A DNA stretch of 64,000 nt from Ophiosphaerella korrae (lineage: Eukaryota > Ascomycota > Dothideomycetes > Pleosporales > Phaeosphaeriaceae): assembly GCA_028456385.1 (NCBI GenBank), contig JALNQF010000186.1, positions 1 through 64,000 of the forward strand, read 5' to 3'. Every line of letters starts with the position of its first letter. Position 1 is the first letter of the stretch. Below the pieces are notes generated by a model. That model saw only the letters and a program-made list of their open reading frames with translations, made no database searches and had not been told where the DNA came from. The position numbers and the translations under genes were made by a program. This document shows positions 12,024-24,300 of the stretch, in pieces.

Positions 12024-15000
12024 CCTTACTAATTTAGATATTAAGAGAAGCGAAGCGTAAGTAGTGTATAGTCTAGCTAACACGATAGTAGAAAGTTTAA
12101 CTAAATAAGTAGTTAAGGCACCCCTAAGTAGTTATAAATTAGATAATATAGTATAGAAAGCAATTAGAGAATATATAAACAACTTAATCTTAGAAAAAAA
12201 AGATATAAAGATAGTAATTAACGCTTTAGAAACGTAGAATAAAGAACTACAAGACTACTCTAAGTAAAATAAAGTATAAATTAAAGCTATTATTAAAGGT
12301 TAGAACTAGATAGAACTAATTACCTAGAGACTAGAAATAAGTGCAACAAAGAAACTACCTAAGATACTTATACTTAAAAAGTTTAATAGAATAAGAGAGA
12401 AACTAAGACCCTTTATAGTATTAGTATAACTCTAGATAGATATATAAGTACTATACTTTAATACAAAAGAAAAGAAAGTAATATATATTAGAATACACCT
12501 TAAAGAAGATACGATAAGATAGTTTAAACCTTACTAGATAGATTATACAATATACGCTCTAATAATATAGAAAGATAAAACTAGAGCTATTTTTAGAAGT
12601 TACAAATACTTTACTAAACAAATAAGAGTAGTATTTAGAGATATAGATATTACCTAATAAGCTAAAGAAAGGCTTAAAAGGCTTATACAAAGTAAAAGTA
12701 TTCCTAAATATATATTATAGTTTAAACAACTATTATAAAATATAGAATAAAATAAATTAGCTCTAATATTATAATTTAAACAAAGACTAAACGTAAAAAT
12801 CTAATATAAAATAATTTATATAGAGAAACTAAAGATACAAGAAGCTCTAAAATAATAAGTAATATAAATTAATAATAATCTTTAAGAATAGAAGAAGAAT
12901 AAGTATAGAAGCTAACTTAAAAACTAGGACGTTAGAGACCCTATAATCCTTAACGCTAACAAGGATAGGAAGAAAAATAAAAACAAAGACTTTACGTACT
13001 TTAGCTATAGCAAGAAAAGCTACTACTTAAAAGACTATTAATCTAATTAAAAAAAGGATATAGTATATTATAAATATAGAAAACTAGGATACTTTATAAA
13101 AGATTGTAGAAGTAAAGACTATAAGAAAGATAAAGAAGCTTAGTTAAAGATAACTAAGAATAAGAAAGAAGTACTAAAAGTATAAGCTAAACCTTAAGAG
13201 AAAGTAGCTAAGAGTAAAGAACTATAATATATAATACTTTATTAGACCTTTTATTATAAAGATAACTACTATATATACTATTTTAGTAAAGAGAGAGTAG
13301 GATAGTTCTTATAAAAGAATAAAGTAGTAGTAATAAAAGAAAGAATAAAAGTATAGCTAGAAGAAATAGTATACGTAATAGACTTACTAATAGAAGACTT
13401 AGAAGGGGAAGAGCTCTAAATACTATTAATCTAGGCTAAAAGACTAGCACTAGATAAAAAGACTACTATAGCTTCTTTAGAAGAATAATAAGAAAGTAAG
13501 AAGCAAGTTAGTATAAAAAGTATAGAATATACCTAGCTAGATATATATAGCTATAATAGCTATATAATAATAGATATAGAAGAATAAAACAAATAATAGA
13601 AGTTTATTTAAAAATACTTACTAGTTATAAGTATAGAAGAAGCGTACAAAGACTAAAAAGAACGTAACTCTAAAGAAATAAAGTTTATACTATTCTAAGA
13701 ATAGATAAGGTAATATATAGTTATAGTAAGAAGAATACCTATATAAAAAGAGTAGTAATACTTTATAAGAAAAACGTAATAGATTAACAAAGCCTATATA
13801 CTAAGAGTACTAGTAGTATACTATATTCTAATATAAGATATACCTAGAAAAGATAAATACTAAGAAAGAGATAACAAAATAATAAACTCTAAATATCTAG
13901 TATACTTTAAAGTATTATAACTATTATACCTAGATAAGAACTATATTATATATAAGAACTTAAAAGTAAATAACTACGTATAGCCTATATAAAGAAGAGG
14001 CTATAACTATATAAGAGTAATTCTAGTAGAAGATATCTAAGGGTAGGAGACAATACTAGAAGAAAGATACGTAGTAGTAAGGCCTAAACCTAAACTATCT
14101 AAGAAATACATCTAAGGAAGACTATAGTACAAATACACGTATAATAAATATCTAAAATACAAGGAATATAAACTTAAAGTAGAGCTATAGCCCTAAAAAG
14201 ATAGATAATTTATAAAAATACTTAAGTAAGAATAGCTAGAAAGTATAAGAGGCCTATATATTACAAAAAAAGGTATATACTAAGGAAAGAAAGTATAACT
14301 AATAATTAATAGTAGAGCTATAAGAAACTTTATATCTAAGAAGTTTATAGAAATATAAAGAATACGTTATATAATAAAGAAGTACTCTTAATAGCTAAGT
14401 ATAATTAAAAGAAAACTATTCTAAAAACCTATTAGGTTTAAGATAGTTCTCTTTATATTAGAACTAGAAAAGATAATAATTAAGAATATAGTTATAGATA
14501 TAACAATAATTAATAATAAATAAGATATAATATTAGGTATACTATAGTTAAAGATAACTAATCTATATATTAATTAGAGAATAGGAAAAATTAACTACTA
14601 TAAGACAAGTATACTAAAAGCTAATATAAATACCTATAAAGGAAAATTTCCTAAGGAATACAAGAAATAGGAGAAATAGCTTATAGAACCTAAAGACTAT
14701 CTTCTAGAATATTAGCTATAGGACTTAGCGATAGAACTAGTAGAAGATAAAAACGTAGGATAGAGCCTAGTCTATAAGAAGACTAAAAAAGAATCTAAAA
14801 TTAAACAAGTATTTATTAAAAATGTAATAAAGAAAGAATAGATATAAGAATCTATATCCTTAGTAGTATATAGACTTATATTTATAGATAAGAAGGGAAT
14901 AGATAATAAAAGACCTTACGTAGATTTTAAGAAAACTAACGCAATTATAAGTAAGAACTAATATCTCTTACTACAAATAGATAAAATACAAGATAAGCTA

Positions 15001-17530
15001 TAGAAAGTAAAGATCTTTATAAAACTAGATATCTAAAACGCCTACTACTAAATTAGAATTAAGAAAGGTAATAAATAGAAAATAGCGTTTAGAACGTAAT
15101 ATAGATTATATAAATACCTAGTTATACCTTTTAGCTTAATAAACGCACTAGTAGCCTTTTAAGAAAGAATTAATATAGTACTAAGAGAGTACTTAGACGT
15201 ATTTATATTTATATACTTAGACAATATCTTTATATTCTTAGAAATAGAAGAAGAACATATATAATATATATACAAGGTACTAGAGAAACTAGTAGAAAGT
15301 AAACTATTTCTTAAAATAAGGAAATATAAATTCTATATAAAAGAAATAGACTTCTTTAGATTTATTATAGAACTAGGAAAAATAGAGATTAACCTAGAAA
15401 AGATTAAGTTAATTAACAAATAGCTAACACTAAAGAACCTAAAAGAGGTATAATAATTTTATAGGCTAGTAAACTTTTATAGAAAGTTAATAGTAAGATA
15501 GTCTAAAGATATAGAACTTATAACAAAACTTATAAAGAAAGATACGCTATTTAAATAGATAAAGGAATATAATAAGGTATTTAATAAAATTAAAAAAAAG
15601 TTTATAGAAAACATAGTTATTAGAATATATAACCTAGACCTACTAGTAATAGTAAAAATAGATACATCTAACTTAGTCTATAGAATAGCACTAATATAGG
15701 AAGACCTAATAACTAAACAAGAATACTTAGTTAAATACTTCTCTAAGAAAATAATGCTAGTAGAGCTTAACTACTTAATTTACAACAAGGAGATACTAGT
15801 AATCTATAAAGTATTTAAATAATAGAGAGTATATATATAAAGAATAAATTACTACAAGAAGGTTTATATAGACTATAAGAACCTTATAAGATTTATACTA
15901 AATAAGGAACTATTATAACACTATATAAGATAGTAAGAATTCTTATTAATATTTAACTTAGAAATTATATATACAAGATAAAAAGATAACTAGTTAGTAA
16001 ATACTCTAAGTAGAAGACTAGACTTATAAGAAGAAGTAAATACTACTAGTATAGTTCTAGTAAAGAATAAAGTAAGATATTTAGTCTTAAATATACCTAA
16101 AATAGCTACTATACTTAAAAGAACAAGTAGTAAACTAGATAAATAGATTTAGAAAATAACTTAAGAAGTATCTAAAGAAATAGAGAAATTAGAAATTTAA
16201 AAAGGATTTATATAGGCCTATAAAAGAATATATATCTTAAGAAAGATCTAAAGAGAATTTATACAACAATTCTATAAATTACTAATATATAGATACTAAG
16301 GAATTAATAAAACCCTAAATAGAATACTATAAGACTACTATATCCTAAAGGCAAGTTAACTAGTAATAGAAGTACTATAAGACTATATAGAATGTTATAG
16401 AAATAAGTATAGTAGATATATACTATATAGAATACTATAACCTATTAAAGTACTAGAATAACTATAAAGAGTTATTACAATAGACTTTATTACGAAGCTA
16501 CCTAAGTTAAAAGACCTAATATTAGGAGTTAAGTACAATAGAATTCTAATAATAGTAGATAAGCTTATAAAATACTTATACTTTAGGCTATATAAAGAAA
16601 AAAGTAAGATAAAGGTTACTATATACTAAGTTCTAGGAAATATAATTAGTTAATATAGACTCCTAGATAAAATTATTATAGATAGAGATATAAGATTTAT
16701 ATTAAAGCTATAGAAAACAATAATAGTATAAATAGGAATTAATTATATAATGTTAATAGTATACTACCTATAAATAGATAGATAATCTAAACAAATAAAC
16801 TAGATAATAGAATAGTACTTAAGATACTACCTTAACTACAACTAGAATAACTAGGTATAGTTACTACCTATAGTACTATTAGTATACAATAGCGCAAAGA
16901 ATATAGTAATAAGAGTATTACCTTTTTTTATAAATTATAGATTTAACCCTAGTATATATTAAACACTAAGATTAGAGGAATCCTAGTCTCTAAGAAGAGA
17001 AAATCTTATAAATAGACTTAAAGAGATATATAATTAATTAAGATAGGATATAGAATTACTATATAACTATATAGCTAAGTACTACAATAAAAAGTATAAA
17101 GAGAGACCTTAATTTAAAGAGAGAGAAAAAGTATAGTTAGTATAAAAAAATATTAAGAGTAAATAACTAAGCTTAAAACTAGATTACGTTAAAATAAGAC
17201 TATATAAAATTAAGAAAGAAGTTATACTAGTTATATTTAAACTAAAGCTACTAAACAAGATAAAGATATACTTAACTTTCTACGTAGTACTACTTAAGAT
17301 AGTACTATAGAACGTAGAACTACTAGTATATAAAGTAGATATATATAGAGAATAAGAAGAATAAGAAGTTAAAGAAATCTTATAATACTAGTTCTATAAT
17401 AGAAGGAACTACTACTTAGTAAAATAGATAGGTATAGATAAAAAAGGATAACTATAAGAGAAAATATAGGAACTAGAGAATAATCTTAATTACTCTAAGA
17501 AACTAAAAGAGTTCTAAAATTAAAACCCTC
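12024..17530 (+). pseudogene. gag-pol relic of A1
   Basis: Order of domains: Gag (about 12050-12950); two in-frame zinc knuckles with Cys/His-to-Tyr changes (12997-13038 and 13069-13107; the last Cys is intact); protease site Asn-Ser-Arg for Asp-Ser-Gly (14308-14316); RT box YLDN (15214-15225); RNase H with its first Asp kept (15661-15663); integrase zinc part with a CxxC at 16384-16395 (first Cys now Tyr); catalytic Asp 16483-16485 and 16681-16683, with the Glu changed to Lys (16789-16791); chromodomain about 17366-17514. Dozens of TAG/TAA stops and the lost catalytic residues make it inactive. The PR-RT-RH-IN-chromodomain order makes it a chromovirus. Confidence 0.9.
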
Positions 17531-18005
17531 TAGAGCGCCTTAAGGTAAACTAAGAAAATTAACGTTACTACTACTAGATAGAGAGGCGATAGGAACGCCT
17601 AATATAATAGGAATAGCCTCTACTATAGCTTTAAAATTAAGCTTAGACTCTATAAAAGTAGCCTACGTAATAGACTTCTTATTATTTAAGGCCTTCGTCT
17701 TATAAAGATAAATTAGATAAGTGTAATTTTCTACCTATATACTTAGAATCTAATTACGTTCTTTTTTAGCCTTAGTAATCTATTTAGATAGTTTATTTTA
17801 AGTATAGTTAATAGCTCTCTCTATTATAAATAAGTATAAACGTATAAATAAGTATTATTAACCTATACTTTATAAGAGATACACTAGAAAGATTATAAGA
17901 TGTATAAGTATTAGTATAAATATATACCTTGTAGGCCTTACTATATTTTAAAGAAATATACTCTATAGGAGGATTTAAAGATTTGTAACAAGAATAAAGA
18001 AATAT
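17495..18005 (-). pseudogene. antisense Zn2Cys6-like / coiled-coil gene relic (A1 copy)
   Basis: Exon 1 is 17867-18005 and starts at ATA for ATG; six Cys-equivalent codons (4, 7, 16, 25, 28 and 34 or 35) are now mostly Tyr. The intron is 17821-17866 (46 nt), with donor ATAGGT and an intact TAG acceptor. Exon 2 is 17495-17820 (2 + 324 nt). Spacing between Cys 2 and 3 is two codons longer than in A2 and A5, so this is a diverged subtype. Exon 2 converges with and overlaps the end of pol on the other strand. Role unknown; a DNA-binding regulator is only a guess from the Cys pattern. Confidence 0.55.
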
Positions 18006-18167
18006 AGTAATACTATAATATAATATACAATCTACTAATTAAAGATAATAAAGAGTAGATTTAGTAAGTATAAAGAAAGATAAGGAGCTCTATATTAATA
18101 AAGAAACTAGGTTAATAACTTTAGCTCTAAGATAGATAAACTAGAACTTACCTAAAGGGAGAGATAG

Positions 18168-18594
18168 TGTTATAGGCGTAACAAGAGAAATTAAGATAGA
18201 ACTAATTAGTCTTAACCTAGGTACTAACAAAGTATAGGACGAGTAGAGTAATAACCTTAATTAGGAAACTACTTATAACTAGGATACGTAGTAGTAATCT
18301 ATAATAACGTATAAATAGATTAAAGTAATCTATAGTTATATACAAATAGATTAGTAGTAATCTATAGTATCGTATAAATAGATTAGTATAAGTATATAGT
18401 TAATAGGACGCGTATTATTAAGATAGTATTAGTAATCTAATCTTTAACCTAGAACGCTAATACTTAATATTATATATATAAATTAACTATTATTTATAGT
18501 TATTACAAATTACTATACAAGCTTTTGTTATTACCTCTTAATCTACTAATAACTTAGAGGTTATTAAGAAGTTAACTCTAGTAACCCTACTATA
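18168..18594 (+). repeat. 3' LTR of A1 (427 bp)
   Basis: Begins TGTTATAGGCGTAACAAG with the TG kept, directly after the polypurine tract CTAAAGGGAGAGATAG (18152-18167). Ends near CCTACTATA. The cassette at about 18293-18387 holds three GTAATCTATA...TAGATTA units. Confidence 0.87.
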
Positions 18595-18700
18595 ATAATA
18601 CTCTAGTAAAAATAATAAAGACTAACTAAACCTAGCCTAATATAATTAATATTTATAAGTAGATAAGCTACTTAATACTTATAGTAACCTAGTAGCCTAC
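18595..18700 (+). other. hAT-like relic, piece 1 (left of A2)
   Basis: A 106-bp stretch between the A1 3' LTR and the A2 5' LTR. Because A2 is flanked by CCTAC (18696-18700 and 39397-39401), this piece was continuous with 39402 onward before A2 inserted. No motif is visible in the piece itself. Confidence 0.55.
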
Positions 18701-19195
18701 TATTACAGCTATAATAAGAGAAAACTAATTTAAGCTAGTTAGCCCTACTATAGATAATAAAAGCACGTATAACCTATAGAGTAATAAACTTAACTAAGAA
18801 ACTAACTACAATAGAGACATATAATAAATTCGCAATTCGCGATCTTAGTAAATACAAAGTATAAAGCTAAGCATATAATAAATTTGTAATTCGCGATCTT
18901 AGTAAATATAAAGTACAAAGCTAAGCACGTAATAAATTTATAATTCGCGATCTTAGTAAATACAAAGTACGAAGCTAGCTAAGGGACCTAAGTATATAGT
19001 TAGTAGTAATATATATTATTAGGATAGTATTAGTAATTTAATCCTTTAACTATAGAATGCTAATACAAGATAGTTATAAGATATCTTCTATTATTTATAG
19101 TTATTGCAGATCCTAACACGAGCCTTTATTATTACTTCTTAATCTACTAACAACCTAAAGGCTATTAGGAGTTAACTCTAAGTAAGCCTATTACA
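18701..19195 (+). repeat. 5' LTR of A2 (495 bp)
   Basis: Starts TATTACAGCTATAATAAG and ends CTATTACA. The cassette at 18817-18983 contains three units of about 54 bp, each with AATAAATT...CGCGATCTTAGTAAATA. The primer-side sequence CCTTACTAATTTAG follows. Confidence 0.93.
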
Positions 19196-20906
19196 CCTTA
19201 CTAATTTAGTTATTAAAAGAAGCGAAGCGTAAGTAACGTACAGTCTAGCTAACACGATAGTAGAAAGCTTAACTAAGAGAAGAGCTAAGGCACCTATAAG
19301 TAGTTATAAATTAGATAATATAGTATAGAGAGATATTAAAAACTACCTAAACAACTTAATCTCTAAAAAAGAGGATATAAAAATAGTAATTAATACCTTA
19401 GAAATATAAAATAAAGAACTTTAGGAATATATAAAATAAAACAAAGCCTAGATTAAAGCTATTATTAAAGGATAAAATTAGATAGAACTAATTATACAAC
19501 GCCTAGAGATAAGTATAACAAAGAAACTACTAAAGATACCTATCCTTAAGAAGTTTAATAGAATAAGAGAGAAACTAAGACTCTTTATAGTATTAGTATA
19601 ACTCTAAATAGATATATAAGTACTATACTTTAATATAGAAGAGAAGATAGTAATATATATTAGAATGCACCTTAAAGAAAATGCAATAAGATAGTTTAAA
19701 CCTTACTAGATAGATTATACAATATATACTCTAATAACCTAAAAAGATAAAACTAGAGCTATTTTTAGAAGTTATAAATACTTTACTAGGCAAATAAGAG
19801 TAGTATTTAGGGATATAGATATTACCTAACAAGCTAAAAAAAAACATAAAAGACTTATATAATAAAAAAGTATTTCTAAGTACGTATTATAATTTAAATA
19901 ACTATTACAAAACATAGAATAGAACAAATTAGCTCTAATATTACAATTTAAACAAGGATTAAACAAAAAAATCTAATACAAGATAATTTATATAGAAAAA
20001 CCTAGGATACTAGAAGCTCTAAAATAACAAGTAATATAAATTAACAACGACTTTTAAGAATAAAAGAAGAACAAGTATAGTAGCTAAACTAGAAACTAGG
20101 ATACTAGAGACCCTATAATCCTTAACGCTAATAAAGATAAAAAGAAAAAGAAGAATAAAGACTTTATATACTTTAACTATAGTAAGAAAGGCTACTATAT
20201 AAAAAATTACTAATTATAAAAGAAGAAAAACATAGTATACTACTAATATAGAAAACTAGGACACTTTATAAAAGACTATAGAAGTAAGGACTATAAGAAA
20301 GATAAAGAAACTTAGTTAAAAATAACTAAAAAGAAGAAGGAAGCACTATAAGTATAAGCTAAACCTTAAAAGAAAGTAGCTAGGAGTAAAGAAATATAAT
20401 ACGTAATACTCTATTAGACTTTTTATTACAAAGACAACTACTATATATATCTTTCTAGTAAATAAAGAGTAAGATACTTTCTATAAAAGAATAGAGTAGT
20501 AGTAATAAAAGAAAGAATAAAAGTATAGCTAAAAGAGATAGTATATATAATAGACCTACTAATAGAAGACTTAGAAGGAGAAGAGCTTAGGAACCTATTA
20601 ATCTAGGCTAAAAGACTAACACTAGATAAAGAGACTACTATAGCTTCTTCTAAAGAACTATAAGAAAGTAAAAAACAAGTTAGTATAAAAAGTATAGAGT
20701 ATACCTTACTAGATATATATAGCTATAAGAGCTATACAATAATAGATATAGAAGAATAAAATAAATAATAGAAATTTATTTAGAAATACTTACTAGTTAT
20801 AAGTATAGAGGAAGTGTATAAAGACTAGAAAGAACGTAACTCTAAGGAAATAAAGTTTATACTATTCTAGGAATAGATAAAGTAATATATAGTTATAGTA
20901 GAAAGA
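19196..20906 (+). pseudogene. A2 gag and gag-protease spacer, part 1
   Basis: Collinear with A1 12024-13720. The Gag region is followed by two zinc knuckles at about 20165-20283, with most Cys/His codons turned to Tyr. The second keeps its His (CAC near 20261). Interrupted at 20906 by B1; the TSD AAAGA is 20902-20906 and repeats at 27723-27727. Continues at 27728. Confidence 0.87.
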
Positions 20907-21349
20907 TATTATAATACTAAGTAGTAGGTAAGCTATTATATTGCACGCAATTAGGCTAGGTAATATAGTAGTAGTAAACACGTAACTATTTAGTAGTAAA
21001 CGCTCTAGAGCAAACACTCTAGAGTAAACGCTCTAGAATAAGCGCTTAGGAGCGAACGCTCTAGAGTAAGCGCTTAGGAATAAACACTAGATAGTAAGTA
21101 TATAAGAACGTTAATAGACCTTTATAGACTATTGTATTTAATCTCTTCTTTACCTTTTATCCTAATAGAGTATTACGACTAATACTTTAATTAGATTCCT
21201 ATCTACCTATTAATACTTATATACCTCGTAATACTCTAATAAGAGCTAACTATTAATTAAGTTAAGTAACCCTCTTATTTATTAACCTTACCTGTCTTAT
21301 AGAAGCTTACTTACCCTTGTTACTCTTACTTAGTTCTAAGGTCTTAATA
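20907..21349 (+). repeat. 5' LTR of B1 (443 bp)
   Basis: Starts TATTATAATACTAAG and ends GGTCTTAATA. The stretch at about 20999-21090 is a run of 13-15 bp palindromic units of the type AACGCTCTAGAGTA, alternating with AAGCGCTTAGGA. Confidence 0.94.
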
Positions 21350-24300
21350 TATTAAACACTCTTAAGATAAGTAATATATTAATAAATATAGATAACTAGC
21401 GTATAAGAGTAACTTGTATAGCTACTTCTAAGGTTACTAAGCTTAACCTCTACTATAAAGAATAAAACAAGCTTAAGCTATAGATCTTATAACTTAATCT
21501 CTTCTTTAAGGTAGACTAAGTTTAGGACAAAGATAGAGCTATACTTATATCGTCTTATATAAGAGGTAAGGTAAAGAAATAGGTTACGCTATACTTTAAA
21601 AAATACCTTAATAATAACAATAGTAACTATAACAAGATATTTAAAAAATAGATTAAGTTTAAAGATAAAGTATAACAAGCCTTTCTACTAGTAAATAAGA
21701 TAGTAGTAGTAGAGCGCGCAATGTAGTAGCTACAACAATACAAGGTAGTAGTAGATTACGCTAATAAGTTCTAAAGCTACGCAATATAAATAGAATAGAA
21801 TAACAAGTTATTAATAAGGATATTTTAATAAAGACTTAAGAGTAATATTTAAAGTAAGCTAATACGTAGTAGAGCTATAATTAAGACGTTAGAGGACCTA
21901 ATAAAAGAAGTAATTTAAGTTAATAACTATATATATAAATATATAGTAGAAGCTAAGAACGTAGAAGTACTATATATAGAGAGTAAAAAGTATAAACCTA
22001 AGTATAAGTAGTAACGTAAACACAAGAATAACTAAGTTTAAGGTAGCTATAGATACTTTAAGCTAAATAAGATATACGTTAACAATATAAACCTAAGAAA
22101 ACAAGAATACTATTACTATAAGAACTCTAAGGGAGTAGAAAGCTAAAAATACTATAAGTATAGTAAAATAGGGCACCTAGCAAAGAATTACTAAGTAAAG
22201 AATAAGATTATATAATAAATTAATATACTTAAGTAGTAAGATAATAATAGAGAAGAAGAATAGGAAGTAATCCTTAGAGGAAGCTAAGAGAAGAGAGATT
22301 ACAAGACTATAAACTTCTAGTAGCAAGATATAAGTAAGAGATATAACTATTATAGGATTACTATATAACTAATAAACCTTATAATAGATAATAAAGTAAA
22401 AGCTATAAAGATACTACTAAGAGTATAAAGCTATATAAAGAGGTATTAGCTAAAGTAAAAATAAGCTAAGATAGATACCTTAGAATACTTTTAGCTATAC
22501 TAAAGAAGAGTAGAGTATAGGCGCAAGACAACGCTATATCTAGGAAAGTAAGTATACATAGCCTAAGACAAGAACAAGAAAGAAAACTAAGAGCCTAAGA
22601 CCTCTAAATATAAATAGCACCTAAAATACTAGAGCTAAGGTAAGAAAATACTAAAGTATAAGATAGATTTACAAAAGAAATCTAGAGACTAGTAGATAGT
22701 TACTACTTAGTATAAGAATAGTAAGATAAGGAATACTAAGTAGAGTAAACCTAATAATACAAATTATTATATATAAATAATAATTAGGCGCTAATTATTA
22801 TAGATCTAGTATTAATACAAGAACTACAATACTAGCTATACTTATACAACCTAAACTATCTACTACTATTATAGATAGGATATTACTATAACAACTACTT
22901 TACTTACTATTCTAATAAGATAAGATCTAGATATTTCTCTTATAAGAGATCTAGATATAAATAGAACTAAGAAGAATATATAAACGTAAGATATAAACAA
23001 TACCTATAAGATAAGTAAGAAGTAGAGTACTTTCTAAGTATAACTAAAGAAGATATAAACACGAGTAAGATACTTGTAAATAACTAATATATTAATCTAA
23101 TCTAGTAAACCTATACGCTAGAGAAGTATAAATAATATAAAGAGATTAAGATACTCTAAGGATTCTAGCGAAAGATAAATAAAGATTATAAGATTAAGTC
23201 TTTTTTAAGTAAATAGCTAACGCTAGATATATATCTAGAAGCTATAATACTATTAACGCTAAAAGACTTATTAAACTCCTAGTAAAGATAGGAGGAGAAA
23301 GAATAAAAGTATTAGTAGATTTAGAGTTATTTATAAACCTAATTACACTTAAAGTAGTAAAATAAGTAGAACTCTAACTATAAGTAAAGAAGATACTATA
23401 TCTAATCTATATTACAAATAGATAGCTAATACTAAGAAACCTAATAGTTAGTAATAAAGTAACTATAGAGATTATTATTTAAGGATATAGTATAAGGATT
23501 ACCCTAGACGTACTAGTTTTAGCTAACAAGAACGTTATATTAGGACTCTTATAGCTACAAGAGTTTAATCCTAAAGTTAATTAGAAAAACTAGAACCTTT
23601 TATTTAATAACTACAAAGACGTACGTAGATCTAAGCCTACGTATTAGTAGCGTTTAATAGTAGATAAGAAGGCACTATATAAGATAGTAGCTTTAATAGT
23701 AACTTATTAAGAGAGAATAAGTAACTCTATAAGTACTAGTAAGGCGCTAAGCTAAGAAAAAGAAGTAGAAGAGTAACGCGTAACTCCTAAGATCTTAGAA
23801 TAATATAAGAAGTTTAGCTACTTATTTATAGAAGAGATAGATACACTAGTATTACTTAAGTACTAATCCTAGGACTACATAATTAAGTTACAAGAAAGAA
23901 AGGAGCTACCTTTTAGGCCTATTTACTAATTAATAGAGAGTAAATTAGTAACACTCTAAGAAAGACTAAACTAAGACCTAAAGAAAGGATATATACAAGA
24001 ATCCTCGTTATTAGTAGGATTTCTAATTCTCTTTGTACTAAAGAAGAAGAGACTACTAAGGATATACGTAAACTACTAAAAGCTAAACAATATTATAGTA
24101 AAAGACTAATACCTACTACTAAATATAGATAAACTCTAAGATAGGCTAAGCTAGGCTAAGATTTTTATAAAGCTAGACCTAAAAGATAGATACTACCTAA
24201 TAAGAATTAAGGTAAGTAAAGAGTAGAAGATAGTGTTCTAAACACGCTATAAACATTATAAGTATATAGTAATACCCTTTAGACTAATAAATATACTAGT

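Larger units (their letters stand above)
12010..18594 (+). mobile_element. Ty3/Gypsy family A copy A1, nearly full length
   Basis: Only the last 14 bp of the 5' LTR remain (GTAACCCTATTACA, 12010-12023). The internal region 12024-18167 (6144 bp) and the 3' LTR (18168-18594) are complete. A6 appears to have inserted into, or recombined with, the 5' LTR. The internal length matches A2 after removal of nested elements (6147 bp) and A5 (6158 bp). The region right after the 3' LTR is the hAT-like relic. Confidence 0.92.
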
